DNA of 64,000 nucleotides. It comes from Auriscalpium vulgare. Taxonomy: Eukaryota > Basidiomycota > Agaricomycetes > Russulales > Auriscalpiaceae. Location of the stretch: contig JAHBBC010000004.1 of NCBI GenBank assembly GCA_019915015.1, positions 1,178,001-1,242,000 of the forward strand. The letters are read 5' to 3'. Position numbers and translations under genes: made by a program. Below the pieces are notes generated by a model. That model was given only the letters and a program-made list of their open reading frames with translations. It was not told the DNA's origin and ran no database searches. This document shows, in pieces, positions 31,897 to 42,865 of the stretch; the first letter of the stretch is position 1, and every line of letters begins with the position of its first letter.

Positions 31897-34655
31897 GCCG
31901 ATGTCACGGTGACACGGCCTTTGTCACAGCAATTCTCTCATGTCGTCACGCGCGCTTCTCCGAATCGACTCTTGAGCCTTCTCATGTTGGTCCGTTGAAC
32001 TTCACGAGGCTGTCGAACACAAACGCGAGGTCCAATGCCGCTGGCAGGGTCACAGTCATACCGGCGAGAATCCGACACCGAAACACTGACAGCGTCTCTC
32101 GCCGGCGCTGTAGTACGTTGGCATCCCTCTTACGCTACTCAAGCTCTGACGGCTGATCATCACTGGATAGCTTCCGATGGTGTGACTTCGTTCTGGCATA
32201 TCGCGCTGTTGTAGATGCCCAATCACCCTACTCAAGGCGGTCCGCATCGCAATGAATTATTCCTTCTCCGTCCGGTATGGGGATTGCCCCGCAGAGTCCA
32301 AATGGCAACAAGGTGTCACTTCCCGTTCATTGATGTCGTCTTGGTTCAGACCTTCAAAGGTGGGCATCCCCCATAATAGACTAACCCGTCCGAGTTGACA
32401 TCCACCCCCGCCTCGTCTGCCACAGTAATATCATGAAGAACTGGAAAGACCCCAGCGTTATTTTAGCTACGGAGCGTACGCAACGCATGCTAGCGCTCTG
32501 ACGCTCATTTCGCTCACGCTATCCTGTCTAGAGGCCTTCGTTCGGCTTTCCCATGTCGTATTGGGCCTCATTTTGTAAGTCTCTGAGTCATACGGTGCAA
32601 AACACTCGACGCTGACACGTTGCGCGGCCGCTGAAGGTGGGAGATCGTCACGACGTGCGACTACGATATCGACGTCTTGCGCGGGCGGAGACGCTACCTT
32701 CCAACATTCTGGATTTATTTCATCTGCCGACTCTCCATGGCCGTGTCTTTGATCATCCTCGTCATCCCCAAGGACGTTGTAGGTGTCCGAAACTGCACGG
32801 TGCGTCTTCCTATCATGCATCGCAGGTCTTGTGGAAACCAACGGGCTATTTGCAGGCATTGGGCGCCTCAATCTATGTGCGTTCATACCATCTAATTCCC
32901 CTCGATAATTGCGTGACGAGAATTTGTAGGTTTTCGGGTATCTTAGCCTCGCCCTGGCGTCTTCTCTCATATTGCTCCGAATATGTGAGCGCTCATCGCA
33001 CCTTGGAAGCCCGCGGGTGTGCTAACTAATATCCATGCGTCTTGCAGCTTCGCTGTATGGCAGCGGCAATTGGCCGTCGTAGCGGTATCAGCTGTTTTGT
33101 GGGCCTCAAGCATTGCGCTCAATGTCCGGTGTACGTTCCTCTTACGTCACATAACCAACCGATCCTCACGAATCAGACAATACCCAGATATTGTCATCGT
33201 ATGTTCATCATTGCCGCGTCACTGTTACACTCGCTGATGGCAGTAATCGTCTCGGGCCAGTTGCGTTCAGAGTACGTGCCGGAGCTAGGCCAATGCATCG
33301 AATCCGCACGGCCGATACTCAACAACATCGGCATCATCGGATCCGACCTGGGGCTTCTCGCGATCATGCTGGCGGGCATCTTGAGGCACCATAAGGACAT
33401 GCGCGCCGCGCCGCGGGGCTTTGGTGGGCTATGGAGTTTGCTGTGGCACCAGGTGAGGAGGACGATTGTGCGCTATTATGATTGGTGCTAATGGGTCAAT
33501 GTTCAACGTCAGGGGGTCATTTGGCTTGTAATGGCTGCAATGGTCGAGATACCGACACTGGTGCGTCGTTCATGGATATATCGCGAGTGCTCTGGGATGA
33601 TGGTTTCTCACAGGTGTTCATCATCCTCAATCTCAACGGTGCGTGCGCATGGTCGCGTCAAAGACCGATTTCTGACTCTAGCTCCGGCAGACCCATGGGA
33701 CGTGGTGCGTGCCTTGCCTCCTCCCTTGCATAAGACTCAGGCTTAGGAATTGTATTCTATTCAGATGTTCGAAATTGTCACGCGTGGGTGCTACACAGCT
33801 CGCGGTCCTCCCTCGGCCGACTGATCTTTCTCCAATCCTCCCAGTCGCGACGTTGTCCATAAGCGCAACCAGGATGTATCGCGTACTCACCGATTACCGG
33901 CCGTGCACAGACCTTTTGTGCGTCTCTCACATCCATCTCCCCACTCCTTGCGTGTCCGCAGCAACACTGACGCTCCTGTTCTCTAAGGCCGATCCATCTG
34001 CCAGAGCACAGAGCATTTGGTTCGAGGAGCGTTACGAAGATCCACGGCAGCTCTACCGACGAAGCCACTCGTGTAGGGACAAGTGCGGCGGTATGGAATT
34101 CAATCGAGGTGGTGCCCGTGGAAACCACAGATGGCGGAGGTGTCCCGCGAGACCGGGCACATGATTGGGAGTTGGACGGGCAGGACGAGATCTCTAATAT
34201 CTCGCGACGAGAACGATTATGAGGCGGTTCGTGCGCGCTTGCATTGCCACTGTATTGTATACTATATTTATTCGCGGTGGAATCCGCTCTGACAGCGCGC
34301 CCGGGCCCCGCTAACGATGGCCGGCGTCGTTCGTGCCCGAGGCCACTGTGCCCGACCGTCGGGGGCATGTCCCGCCAGCTTCGAGGTGACTCTGTGCATC
34401 GCAGCTGGCTGGCGGACTGGTTGAGCTATTGAAATCGAGAGCCTCCCAGACGTGTGCGCCTCACCTATCCGTCCAGATCGGACGCGCCGAGCGCACCATC
34501 AATTGCAGCCCCCCGCCTCGCCTCGCCCTCGCCCGCGCAAACGACTAGATCAGAAGCGCGCCTTTCGAGCGCGGATGGAGTATTTGTCTTGATCCTTCCC
34601 GCTGAGGACGGCCTCGATACGTGCTCTGGGCCACGGTTCCAGAGTGAGCAGAGAG
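31897..34655. repeat. segmental duplication block of 7-TM copy C
   Basis: Collinear with 23,046-25,905, including upstream DNA (ACACTGACAGCGTCTCTCGC, GGCTGATCATCACTGGATAG), the gene and the downstream GC-rich tail. It immediately follows copy B. Similarity to block A is higher than to block D, so A and C separated last. Confidence 0.85.
32433..33986 (+). pseudogene. seven-transmembrane family copy C, recently disabled
   Basis: All 14 exons can be placed (for example 32,433-475, 32,532-574, 32,637-799, 32,856-876, 32,930-982, 33,048-130, 33,188-198, 33,261-452, and 33,845-917 for exon 13) and most splice sites are intact. Exon 5 ends AT followed by ATGTGAGC where A and D have AT|GTGAGC. This 2-bp duplication moves the donor and shifts the frame after LASSLILLRI. 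In the last exon TAA (33,984-33,986) stands where A and D have CAA. TM sequences are otherwise well kept (YVPELGQCIESARPILNNIG, FIILNLNDPWDVMFEI). A shortened 5-exon product could still be made; a full 7-TM protein could not unless the donor call is wrong. Confidence 0.7.
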
Positions 34656-34659
34656 TCTG

Positions 34660-36195
34660 GAAGGCCCGGTCTTGGATATCATGTCTCGAGGCTAACCGCT
34701 TCTTTCGAAGTCAACGCGTTATGTGGATCTCTTCTGTATAAGATGCTCAGACTTTCTATTAGCACGAGAAGAGGGATGTGCGTACCTAGGACAGTAACTG
34801 TCGCGACAGAGCGCCTTGCGTGCGAGGCTGCATTGGATAGTCAATTATCAATATGGAAAATAGAGGACTGTAACGTACTGGCATTGGATGACGCAGCGCA
34901 TGCACCACAGCCCTGAATAAATCATCTAGTTCTGAGGTGAAAGAGAGGGGCAAACCCGTCGACTACGCGAGAACCAGCGAGCGGACTGCCGCAAGCGCCG
35001 CACACCGCACACCAATTTCCTCGAAGAGCTAGCTCCATTGCCGTGAATCAGAGGCGGCGCATGGGCGACGTGCGGGATGGGAGAGAGAGGCGACTATGCA
35101 AATCTCGTCGCTCGGGGGGTCGGGACAGGCGTTGCGGGCTGCGAGAGCGGCGCCAGCGTCGACAGAGGAGCTCCGGAGGAAGTCAGCAAGGCTTATTGTG
35201 CAGAGGTACATTAGAGAACTCGGAGTGTAGTGGGATTGAGTGGGATGCAAGTAAAAATTGTTGCCAAAGCGTCGCCCAGCCACCGATTTTCCACAAATTC
35301 CCAAAATGAATTGGTCACTGACCAATATGCAAATGGAGCAAGCCGGTCCGGCGGGGCCGGCGGGGTCGCCAGGACAACTGGGACGACGGACGACACGGCT
35401 CTCTCGACGCTAGCCAGCTGGCTCGCACTAGACTCGCACACTTCGATCGCAGCACAACCACAGTGGCGGTACAACCCGGTCCTCGTCCTCGCCGCGCGCA
35501 CACACCGGTGTTGCTGCCATTGACTGATGCGTCGGAATCCGCATCAACTCATGATATTTGCCTGCTCGACGACATATCCTGTCTTGTGCGACAGACTCGA
35601 CATATGGGGATGTCTGCCGCCCCGCATGACAGGAGGTATCACTCGTCGCCTTGTAACGCGCGGACCTCCTGGACATGGCTCCGATAGAGCCGGTAGACCC
35701 TCAAGCGCTCACATGCACATCTAGCGCGCCTGCTCCTCGCTGCCGGTCTCGTCGACCTAGGTTCTATTTGGCGACTACGGCGATCCTTGCACGCAGGAGG
35801 CGCTCAATGATTGATCAAACCGATAGAGAGCGACAGTCTTTTTTTTCTCAATTCTTTTGCTCAAGCCCTACTAGTGACGCAGTGAGTCCTAAAATACGGC
35901 AATGTCGCCTCCCTCATGTCTAGTAACAGGGGACATAGATCGTTTACCCCACAATCCTGCAGCTACCGATCGTGCATGCCTCACCATGGCCCATGCGTGC
36001 CAACAGCCCCATTCGCTGATGCATGATAGCTCCGTGTAGCCATGCTGCTTCTCCGTCGAAATAGGATCACCCTAGTCTCTGCGGCTGCCCTTGGCGCAGA
36101 CGACAGTCGTTCATAGGAGTCTACCCCCGAGCAGCCTGCGATTCTTTGATGGATGACGCGTGCAGGCGGTGTCCAGAACCCGGCGTCGCGACCAG
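34660..36195. other. no assignable gene
   Basis: Short frames on both strands without recognisable motifs. It separates the 7-TM copy C block from the secreted polyprotein gene and probably contains part of the latter's regulatory region. Confidence 0.4.
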
Positions 36196-36200
36196 TCCGC

Positions 36201-36207
36201 TATAAAG
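36201..36207 (+). promoter_or_regulatory. TATA box of the secreted polyprotein gene
   Basis: TATAAAG in the context CCGCTATAAAGAG, about 220 bases upstream of the ATG. The interval holds a possible 5' untranslated intron (GGTGAGTC at 36,270 to an AG before the ATG). Confidence 0.45.
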
Positions 36208-36423
36208 AGTCTTCGCGGAGGACGAGGATTCCTCAGCCCTTGCTCACTTCGTTTATTCCACGGTACTGGTTGGTGAGTCTTCGCAGCCGTCCGCTTGCGA
36301 CTGTATGCGCTTCTAACATGCACGACGCCTTCGCAGCCTCAACGTCTTTTTGTTCATCACGAGCCACTCTTTTGCACTCACGCCCAACTACTACTTCAAG
36401 TTATCTTCTAACGTGTTCATAAA

Positions 36424-38349
36424 ATGCACTCCTCCACGACCCTCGCCGTTGTCCTCCTCGCTGCCTCGGCCGCGTCCCCCGCCATCGCGGCTCCCCTGAA
36501 GTAAGTTTTATCTTATCAGCCTCGGTGCATTGACACTGACTTATGCGCGCAGGCGCGAATCGACCTTCGTCAAGGAGCTGAAGGCGCAACTCGCCTTGGA
36601 GCAGGGCCAAGGCCCTGCAGTTCAGATCAACCCCACTGCCATTGCCGCGCGCGAGCCCGGCGTGGTCGACCTCCTCAAGCCCCTCGGCACCGGCCTGCTC
36701 GGCGGCGGTGCCGTCGCGGCGCTCGACCACTTCTTCAAGGGCGGCAGCGCGTCTTCCCGGGACTTCAAGTTCACCTCCGCCAACGGCTTCGACCACGGCC
36801 CGGAGCAGGTTGACCCCGCCGCCGTGGCGTCGTTGTTCGCCAAGTCAGTCAAACTCGCGTTATCCCGGGGAATTGACACTGATTATGCGCGCAGGCGTGA
36901 GTCGACTTTCGTCAAGAACCTGGAGGCGCAAATCGCCGCGGAGCAGGGTCCAGGCCCCATTCGGATCCCCTTGACCGCGCGCGAGTCGACTTTCGTCAAG
37001 AACCTGGAGGCGCAAATCGCCGCGGAGCAGGGTCCAGGCCCCATTCGGATCCCCTTGACCGCGCGCGAGTCGACTTTCGTCAAGAACCTGGAGGCGCAAA
37101 TCGCCGCGGAGCAGGGTCCAGGTCCCATTCGGATCCCCTTGACCGCGCGCGAGTCGACCTTCGTCGAGAACCTGAAGGCGCAACTCGCCTTGGAGCAGGG
37201 CCATGGCCCGGTTCAGTTCAACCCCCTTGCCGCGCGCGAGCCCGGCGTGGTCGACCTCCTCAAGCCCCTCGGCACCGGCCTGCTCGGCGGCGGTGCCGTC
37301 GCGGCGCTCGACCACTTCTTCAAGGGTGGCAGCGCGTCTTCCCGGGCGTTCGAATTCACCTCTGCCAACGGCTTCGACCACGGCCCGGAGCGGATTACTC
37401 CGGACGAGCTCGAGGCGCTCGCGCGCCGCAGCGTCGTCGGCAAACTGCTTGGCGCCACGGAGGACTCCCTCGGCACGGTCCTCAAGACCAGCGCCGCGGG
37501 AGGCCTTGCCTCCGGCGCGGTCGCCGCTGCGGGCGGTGCGCTCGAGCACCTGTTCGGCGACAAGGACTCGTCTTCCAAGTCAGTCGAGCTCACTATTATC
37601 TTGGTGGATTGGGACTGAGTCATGTGCGCAGGCGTTTCTCTCCCGAGGTTGAGGAGTCCCTCGCCCACATCATCCAAGGATTCGGTGGCGGCGACGGCCG
37701 GGAGCCCACCCCGCGCAGCGTCGTCGGCAAGCTGCTCGGTGCTACGGAGGACTCCCTCGGCACGGTTATCAAGACCAGCGCCGCGGGAGGTCTTGCCTCC
37801 GGCGCGGTCGCCGCTGCGGGTGGCGCGCTCGAGCACCTGTTCGGCAACAAGGACTCGTCCTCCAAGTCAGTCAACACCTTCTTTTGTTGTTTCTCATACT
37901 AAATCTCGCCAACGCAGGCGTGAGCTCGAGGAGCGCCTCAACTTGGGCCCCATCGAGAAGGGCCTCATCGGCACCGTGACCAGCCTTGGTGTCTCCAGCG
38001 CTGCGTCCGACCTCCTCGGCAAGGTCTTCGGCAACAAGGACTCCAAGTCAGTCAGAACCTACCATCGTCGTTTCTCATACTGACTCGCCAACGCAGGCGT
38101 GAGCTTGAGGAGCGCCTCAACTTGGGCCCCATCGAGAAGGGCCTCATCGGCACCGTCACCAGCCTGGGTGTCTCCAGCGCTGCGTCCGACCTCCTCGGCA
38201 AGGTCTTCGGCAACAAGGACAGCCGTGATGTCACGTATGTTGCTTCCAGCATGTCTTCGAGCGCGTATGCTGACCTTCCTTCCTGCAGTCCTGAGCAGGC
38301 GCTGGCTGCAGTCCTTCTGTCCGGCCGCTCATTCAACGAGCTGGATTAG
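36424..38349 (+). CDS. secreted repeat polyprotein with Lys-Arg sites at exon junctions (Kex2-processed peptide precursor)
   Basis: Seven exons: 36,424-500, 36,553-843, 36,895-37,578, 37,632-865, 37,918-38,046, 38,097-234, 38,289-349; 537 residues. A signal peptide (hydrophobic TLAVVLLAASAASPAIAA) is followed at residues 26-27 by Lys-Arg. Introns 1 to 5 are all phase 2 and all split the codon AA|G followed by CGN, so each junction creates Lys-Arg, the Kex2 site. Exons 2-6 are symmetric (291, 684, 234, 129, 138 nt). Modules repeat: RESTFVK(E/N)L..Q five times, EPGVVDLLKPLGTGLLGGGA twice, SVVGKLLGATEDSLGTV twice, RELEERLNLGPIEKGLIGTV twice. The Gly/Ala-rich stretches are amphipathic or membrane-seeking in look. 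Likely role: secretory-pathway precursor cut into several peptides (structural, surface-active or signalling). Function is inferred from architecture only. The frame is intact throughout. Confidence 0.8.
36899..37237 (+). repeat. in-frame 84-bp tandem repeat inside exon 3 of the polyprotein gene
   Basis: Three nearly identical 84-bp units (36,899-36,982, 36,983-37,066, 37,067-37,150) encode ESTFVKNLEAQIAAEQGPGP plus eight residues ending TAR. A fourth, diverged 87-bp unit (37,151-37,237) encodes ESTFVENLKAQLALEQGHGP plus nine. Near identity implies recent unequal exchange and likely copy-number polymorphism. Confidence 0.95.
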
Positions 38350-38980
38350 TGTATTTTATGAACCACGACACATTCACGACCTTTATTTTCTTGTTAGTAA
38401 GTTGGGTGTCGAGTGTAGTGTTTCCTGTTGTAGTTCATTGGCAGCGGAAATCACAAAGAGTGTTTTAGGGCCACATAATCAGGCGACGAGTGAACAAGCG
38501 CAACACGCCGACCATATTGATTCATATACATACGAGGCAGCGAGGGCCCAAGATTCGATTCATCGTCTAAATAGCACGGTAATGTCACAAGACTCAAGCC
38601 CCGGCTCTGGTGGCAGTAGGTTCGAGTCTTCGGCCGCGTGATGGCAACGCAGCGCCGCGCCAAAACCGACGCGTGAGCCTGTTGACGAGGACGCCGCAGA
38701 CAATCTCTCCATCACATACTGAACTGTCCTTCACATCCGAGGCGACGCCGCATGTGCGACGTGCAGGGTGGGAGGGAAAAGTATGCATGAAGTAAGCCTG
38801 GGGGTGCGGGGCGTGCATATCCGGGGCGGGGTGTACGGGCATGCGCGGACTCGTGAACTGATGGCGATGGCGCTGGGCTTGGGCAATTGCAGAGCCCCCT
38901 CCGTACCATATAAAACCCAGCACGAATAATATATCGCAGTCCGAAGGGGGAAAAGGAACGATACGGGCACAAGCCCCGGG
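38350..38980. other. 3' flank of the polyprotein gene, no gene seen
   Basis: No supportable coding region. Open frames on the - strand here and across 39 kb follow the GC-rich repeats and have no recognisable content. Confidence 0.4.
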
Positions 38981-38984
38981 ATGC

Positions 38985-40330
38985 AGGCGGAAATCGATCC
39001 TGCGCACGCTCGCAGACGCACGCCCCGCGCGGCCCAGACGATTCGCAAATGGGAAGCTCCTCCTCTGCCTAGCATCGCACGTGCGAGCCTGAGCGGTCAT
39101 GTGGGGTGAAGGAGCATACCGCAGAGGTCGAATGGGGGGCTGGGCGAGGGTCCGTTGGAGGGTGCTGCGCAAACTCTGGATCTCCATGCCTGATGACAGT
39201 GATGATGACCTGGGGCAAGTCGACGCGGCGTGGCACCAGCACTGGGACATGGCAGACGACACCAAAAGAAAATTGCGCCAGCACCTAGCGCTCGCAGACG
39301 CACGCCCCGCCCGCCCCCGACCATTCGGATATGGGAAGCTCCCCATCGGCCCATCGTCGCACGCGCAACTGTCAAAGGCAAGAAGGGAGCGTACCGCAGT
39401 TACCGAGTGGTGGGGCTGGGCGAGGGTGAAAGGGATGCCACGTGACGTGGACTCGGAGAGAGGTGACTCGGTGACTCCGAGCAGCGGACTCGACAGCACG
39501 CCTGGTGACTCCGGTTTGCATCTATCCTACAATTCCTACGTCTAGATGTGACTTGTTAGCACCAGCTGGTTCACCACGACGACCTCCATCGATTTCCGGC
39601 GACCGCCGCTGGCCCGCCAACGACGACACCGCTCAACGCAAGTTAGTACCCCGTTCCATATCCCAGGTAGCAAGGCACGTTCGAGGAGCATAGTCGGAGC
39701 GAAAGTGTCGAAGAGATGGGCAGGAGGTTGCACAGGGGTGTTTACATATGCCGGTGAGCATTCATGCTGCTCCATCACCGCTTCCTGCTCAACGGCATCG
39801 TCCCCTCCGGTCCAGACAGGGTGCCCATCACAGCGCACAGCGCGCCGGCAACGTACCCTCAATGCTGGGCGCGGTGCGTGCCTTGGCCGAGCGTCAGGTA
39901 CATCTGCGGCGGTTACCTTGTCGGTTCAGAATAGGTCCCCCAGAGATCTGTTCAGAGCTTATGACTGGGAAGATATCCTGACGGACTGAATAGCAGCGCT
40001 TTAGGGGGGCTATTCTCGCCTCGGTCTCACGACCTCGAGATGCCGCCTCAGTGGTTGATCCGCGCGTGCCTGCCAACTTCCCTATGCTACTAGAGCGGAT
40101 TCTGAGTTGGAACGATGCCACCATCGCGACATGCTGCGCCACGTTCCCAGCCATCTGCGTCCCACCGGTCTTCAATCAAGAAACAGCACCTCTTTCAGCT
40201 CGCCTCATTCCCATCTCTGCGGGCCTCCACCAAGTCCAAGTTGCCGGCAATGACGAACTGTAAAGACCCTAGCGCTGTGGCGAAGAACTTCTGTGCGCAC
40301 TCTCTAAATTATGCACACCACTTCATTGAC
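38985..40330. repeat. duplicated block upstream of the exon-1 remnant (partner 44.4-46.27 kb)
   Basis: It contains two copies of a GC-rich element, at about 39,007-39,135 and 39,288-39,425: CGCTCGCAGACGCACGCC, then GGGAAGCTCC, then TCGCACG, then GGAGC(G/A)TACCGCAG, then GGGG(C)TGGGCG. A diverged unit follows with CATTCGAGGAGC-like, GCTCAACGGCATCGT and GCGCACAGCGCGCC(G/A)GCAAC blocks. The same order occurs at 44,428-44,560, 44,707-44,840 and 44,960-45,850. The block ends in the promoter and first exon of a 7-TM gene, exactly as it does before copy E. Confidence 0.75.
40250..40292 (+). pseudogene. 7-TM family first-exon remnant (E-type)
   Basis: ATG...TTCT encodes MTNCKDPSAVAKNF, exactly 43 nt like exon 1 of every complete copy, and is followed by a GTGCGC donor. 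Trp of the W-K-D-P motif is changed to Cys (TGG to TGT). About 45 bases later the sequence switches to the upstream region of an A-type block, so a duplication junction lies at about 40,335. The upstream DNA is homologous to that of copy E. It is a truncated duplicate, not a gene. Confidence 0.75.
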
Positions 40331-40338
40331 GCTCTCAG

Positions 40339-42650
40339 ACTTGGAGGCCGCCAAACACAAACGCGCGGTTCAACACCGCTGGCAGTGTGCGTAGTTATAC
40401 TGGCAAAAATCCAACACCGAATCACCGACAGCGTCTCTCGCAGGTGTTCTGTTCTTTGCCAGTACGTAGCCGCCATTCCTCTTGTGCCCCTCGAGCTCTC
40501 ACGGTTGATCACCGATGGTGTGACTTCCCGCTGTTGTAGATTCTAGGAACGTAGTGGCTCACGGTCCTCATGATCACAATGCACCCGTTCTTTCTCCGTT
40601 CGGTATGGGAGTTGACTCGCAGAGTCGGGTTGGCAACATGTCAAGTTCCCGTTAATTGACGCCCTCAGAACTTCAAAGGTGGGCATCTCCCCCGCTATAA
40701 TAGACTAACCCATCCGAGTCGAATTCCACGCCCGCCTCGTCTCTCGCAGTAAGATCATGAAGAATTGGAAAGACCCCAGTGCTGTTCTAGCTACTGAGGG
40801 TACGCAACACATGATAGCGTTCGGACGCTTATTCCGCTCACGCTGTCCTGTCCAGAGGCTTTCATTCGGCTTTCCCATGTCTTGTTAGGCCTCGTTTTGT
40901 AAGTTTCCGAGTCCCTACCAAGTCCCTACATGCAAAATCTTGGAGGCTGACACGTTGCGCGGCCTGTGAAGGTGGGAAATCGCCACGACGTGCGACTACG
41001 ATATCGACGTCTTGCGCGGGCGGCGGCGCTACCTCCAAACATACTGGATTTATTTCACCTGCCGGCTCTCCATGGCTGTGTCTTTGACCATCCTCATCAT
41101 CACTGACAACATTTCAGGCCTCGAACATTGCACGGTGCGTCTTCTTATCGTGCATCACAGGTCTCTGGAAACCAACGTGCTATATACAGGCATGGGATGT
41201 CTCGAGCTACGTGCGTCCATATCCTCGCACTCCCCGATAATCGCACACCGAGCATTCGTAGGCTTTCGCGTTTCTCAGCCTCGGCCTGGCGTCTTCTCTC
41301 ATATTGCTCCGGATGTGAGCGCTCATCCCACCTTGAAAGACCGCGGGTATTATATTCATGCAGCTTGTAGCTTCGCCGTGTGGAAGTGGCAATGGGCCGT
41401 CGTGGCGGTATCATCTGCTCTATGGGTCTCGAGCATTGCGCTCAATATTCGGTGTACGCTGTTCTTCCTCCGTCGCATAAATAGACGATCCTCACGATTC
41501 AGATAACTCCCAGATATTGTCATTGTATGTTTATCCTTACCGCGTCCCTGATGCACTCGCTTATGGCAGCGGTGTTCTCGCGCCAGCTGCGCTCAGAGTA
41601 CGTGCCTCAACTGGGCCAATGCGTGCCTATCGACCCCGCACGGTCGATGCTCAACAGCGTCGGCATCCTCGGCTCAGACCTGGGGCTTCTCTTGATCATG
41701 CTGGTGGGCGTCTTGAACCTGAAGGACCATAAGGATACGCCCGCGGCACCGCAGAGTTTTGGTGGGCTTTGGAGATTGCTGTGGTACCAGGTGCGTGTGA
41801 CGACTCGGAAGTGCACGGCGCTGGGAGTCGTACTCATAGAGTTGTGTTGACGTCAGGGGGTCATTTGGCTCGCATTAGCCGCTGTGGTTGAGGTGCCGGC
41901 GCTGGTGCGTCGTTCATGGATATATTGCGAGTGCTCGGGCAGACCGTGCTTCATAGGTCTTCATCATCCTGAATCTCAACGGTACGTACGCATGATCCTC
42001 AGAGACGAGGATTTTCTTACCGTCGATCGCGCAGACCCATGGGACGTGGTGCGTTTCTTTCCTCTCCCTAAGCACGCGAAATCGCCAAGCTCAGCCATTT
42101 GAATTAGATGTTCGAAATCGTAACGCGTGAGCCCTACCCAGGTTGAGGGATTCTCTTGACCGACTGAGTTTATTCATCCCAGTTGCGACCATCTCCATAA
42201 GCGCAACCAGGATGTATCGAGTACTCACCGATTACCAGCGGCCGCGCACAGAGTTTTTGTACGTCTCTCACATCCACCTCGCCACTCCTCGTGTGTCCGT
42301 AGCAAAGCTGACGCGCCACCTGTGCGCCAAGGCCGACCGATCTATCAGGAGATATCTCTGACGGCTCGACGAACGTAACAAAAACTCATGGAAGCACGCT
42401 CGACGACGCTACGCGGGTACGAATGACTGCCACATGGGATTCCATCGAGATGGCACCGCTGGACATGCATTGTAGAGGGGCGTCGTGAGAACGGGCGCAC
42501 GAGGGGCAGCTGGACGGGCGGGAGGAAATTGCTATCATCCCGCGACGAGAGCGATCGTGAGGCGGGCCTGCATCGTTCCGCTCCGAATGTATACTGTGCT
42601 GTATGCTATATTTATTCGCGACGGAATCTGCTCGAGGGCGTCGGAGCGGG
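40339..42650. repeat. segmental duplication block of 7-TM copy D
   Basis: Collinear with blocks A and C from GACTTGGAGGC(C/T)GCC(A/G)AACAC to the downstream GTATGCTATATTTATTCGCG stretch. It has diverged more from A and C than they have from each other. Confidence 0.8.
40757..42378 (+). CDS. seven-transmembrane family protein, copy D
   Basis: Fourteen exons in frame, 292 residues: 40,757-799, 40,856-898, 40,972-41,134, 41,190-210, 41,262-314, 41,371-453, 41,514-524, 41,587-790, 41,857-904, 41,957-981, 42,035-048, 42,108-126, 42,183-258, 42,303-378. Motifs as in copy A: MKNWKDPSAVLATEEAFIRL, DYDIDVLRGRRRYLQTYWIY, FGGLWRLLWYQ, FIILNLNDPWDVMFEIVT, SISATRMYRVLTDYQ. The last exon ends at a TAA at the same place as in A and carries the shared pattern DAP..RQGRPIYQEISLTAR, so the short C-terminus is conserved between A and D. 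A TATAATAGACTAACCC element precedes it. Family function unknown. Confidence 0.75.
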
Positions 42651-42865
42651 GGGAACATAGATACTGCCGGCGGACATCGTGGTGAAGGGTGAATGCGCAC
42701 GGAAGACGGGGAGGCTAGCTCATTTTAGTCTGGTATGACTGGCGGGGCCTTGTCCGGGTGCCATGAAGCGTGGGGAACGCGCGTCAAATATGCATGTGCC
42801 TGCCACAATTTTGAGAGGGTGGGGAGAGACCTTGGCGAGCAAGGTAAAGAAGTTGGAGAAGCGGT

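Noticed and set aside
36899..37237. Regularly spaced 84-bp repeats resembling an array
   Set aside because: Not a CRISPR array: units are contiguous, in frame, coding, and have no unique spacers; the organism is a eukaryote.
38589..38640. GGTTCGAGTC reminiscent of a tRNA T-loop
   Set aside because: No matching T-stem, anticodon arm or acceptor stem could be folded around it.
38594..39499. 301-codon - strand open frame across the GC-rich repeats
   Set aside because: It follows repeat sequence, has shadow-like composition (Arg/Ser/Pro), and the corresponding frame is not preserved in the 44 kb copy.
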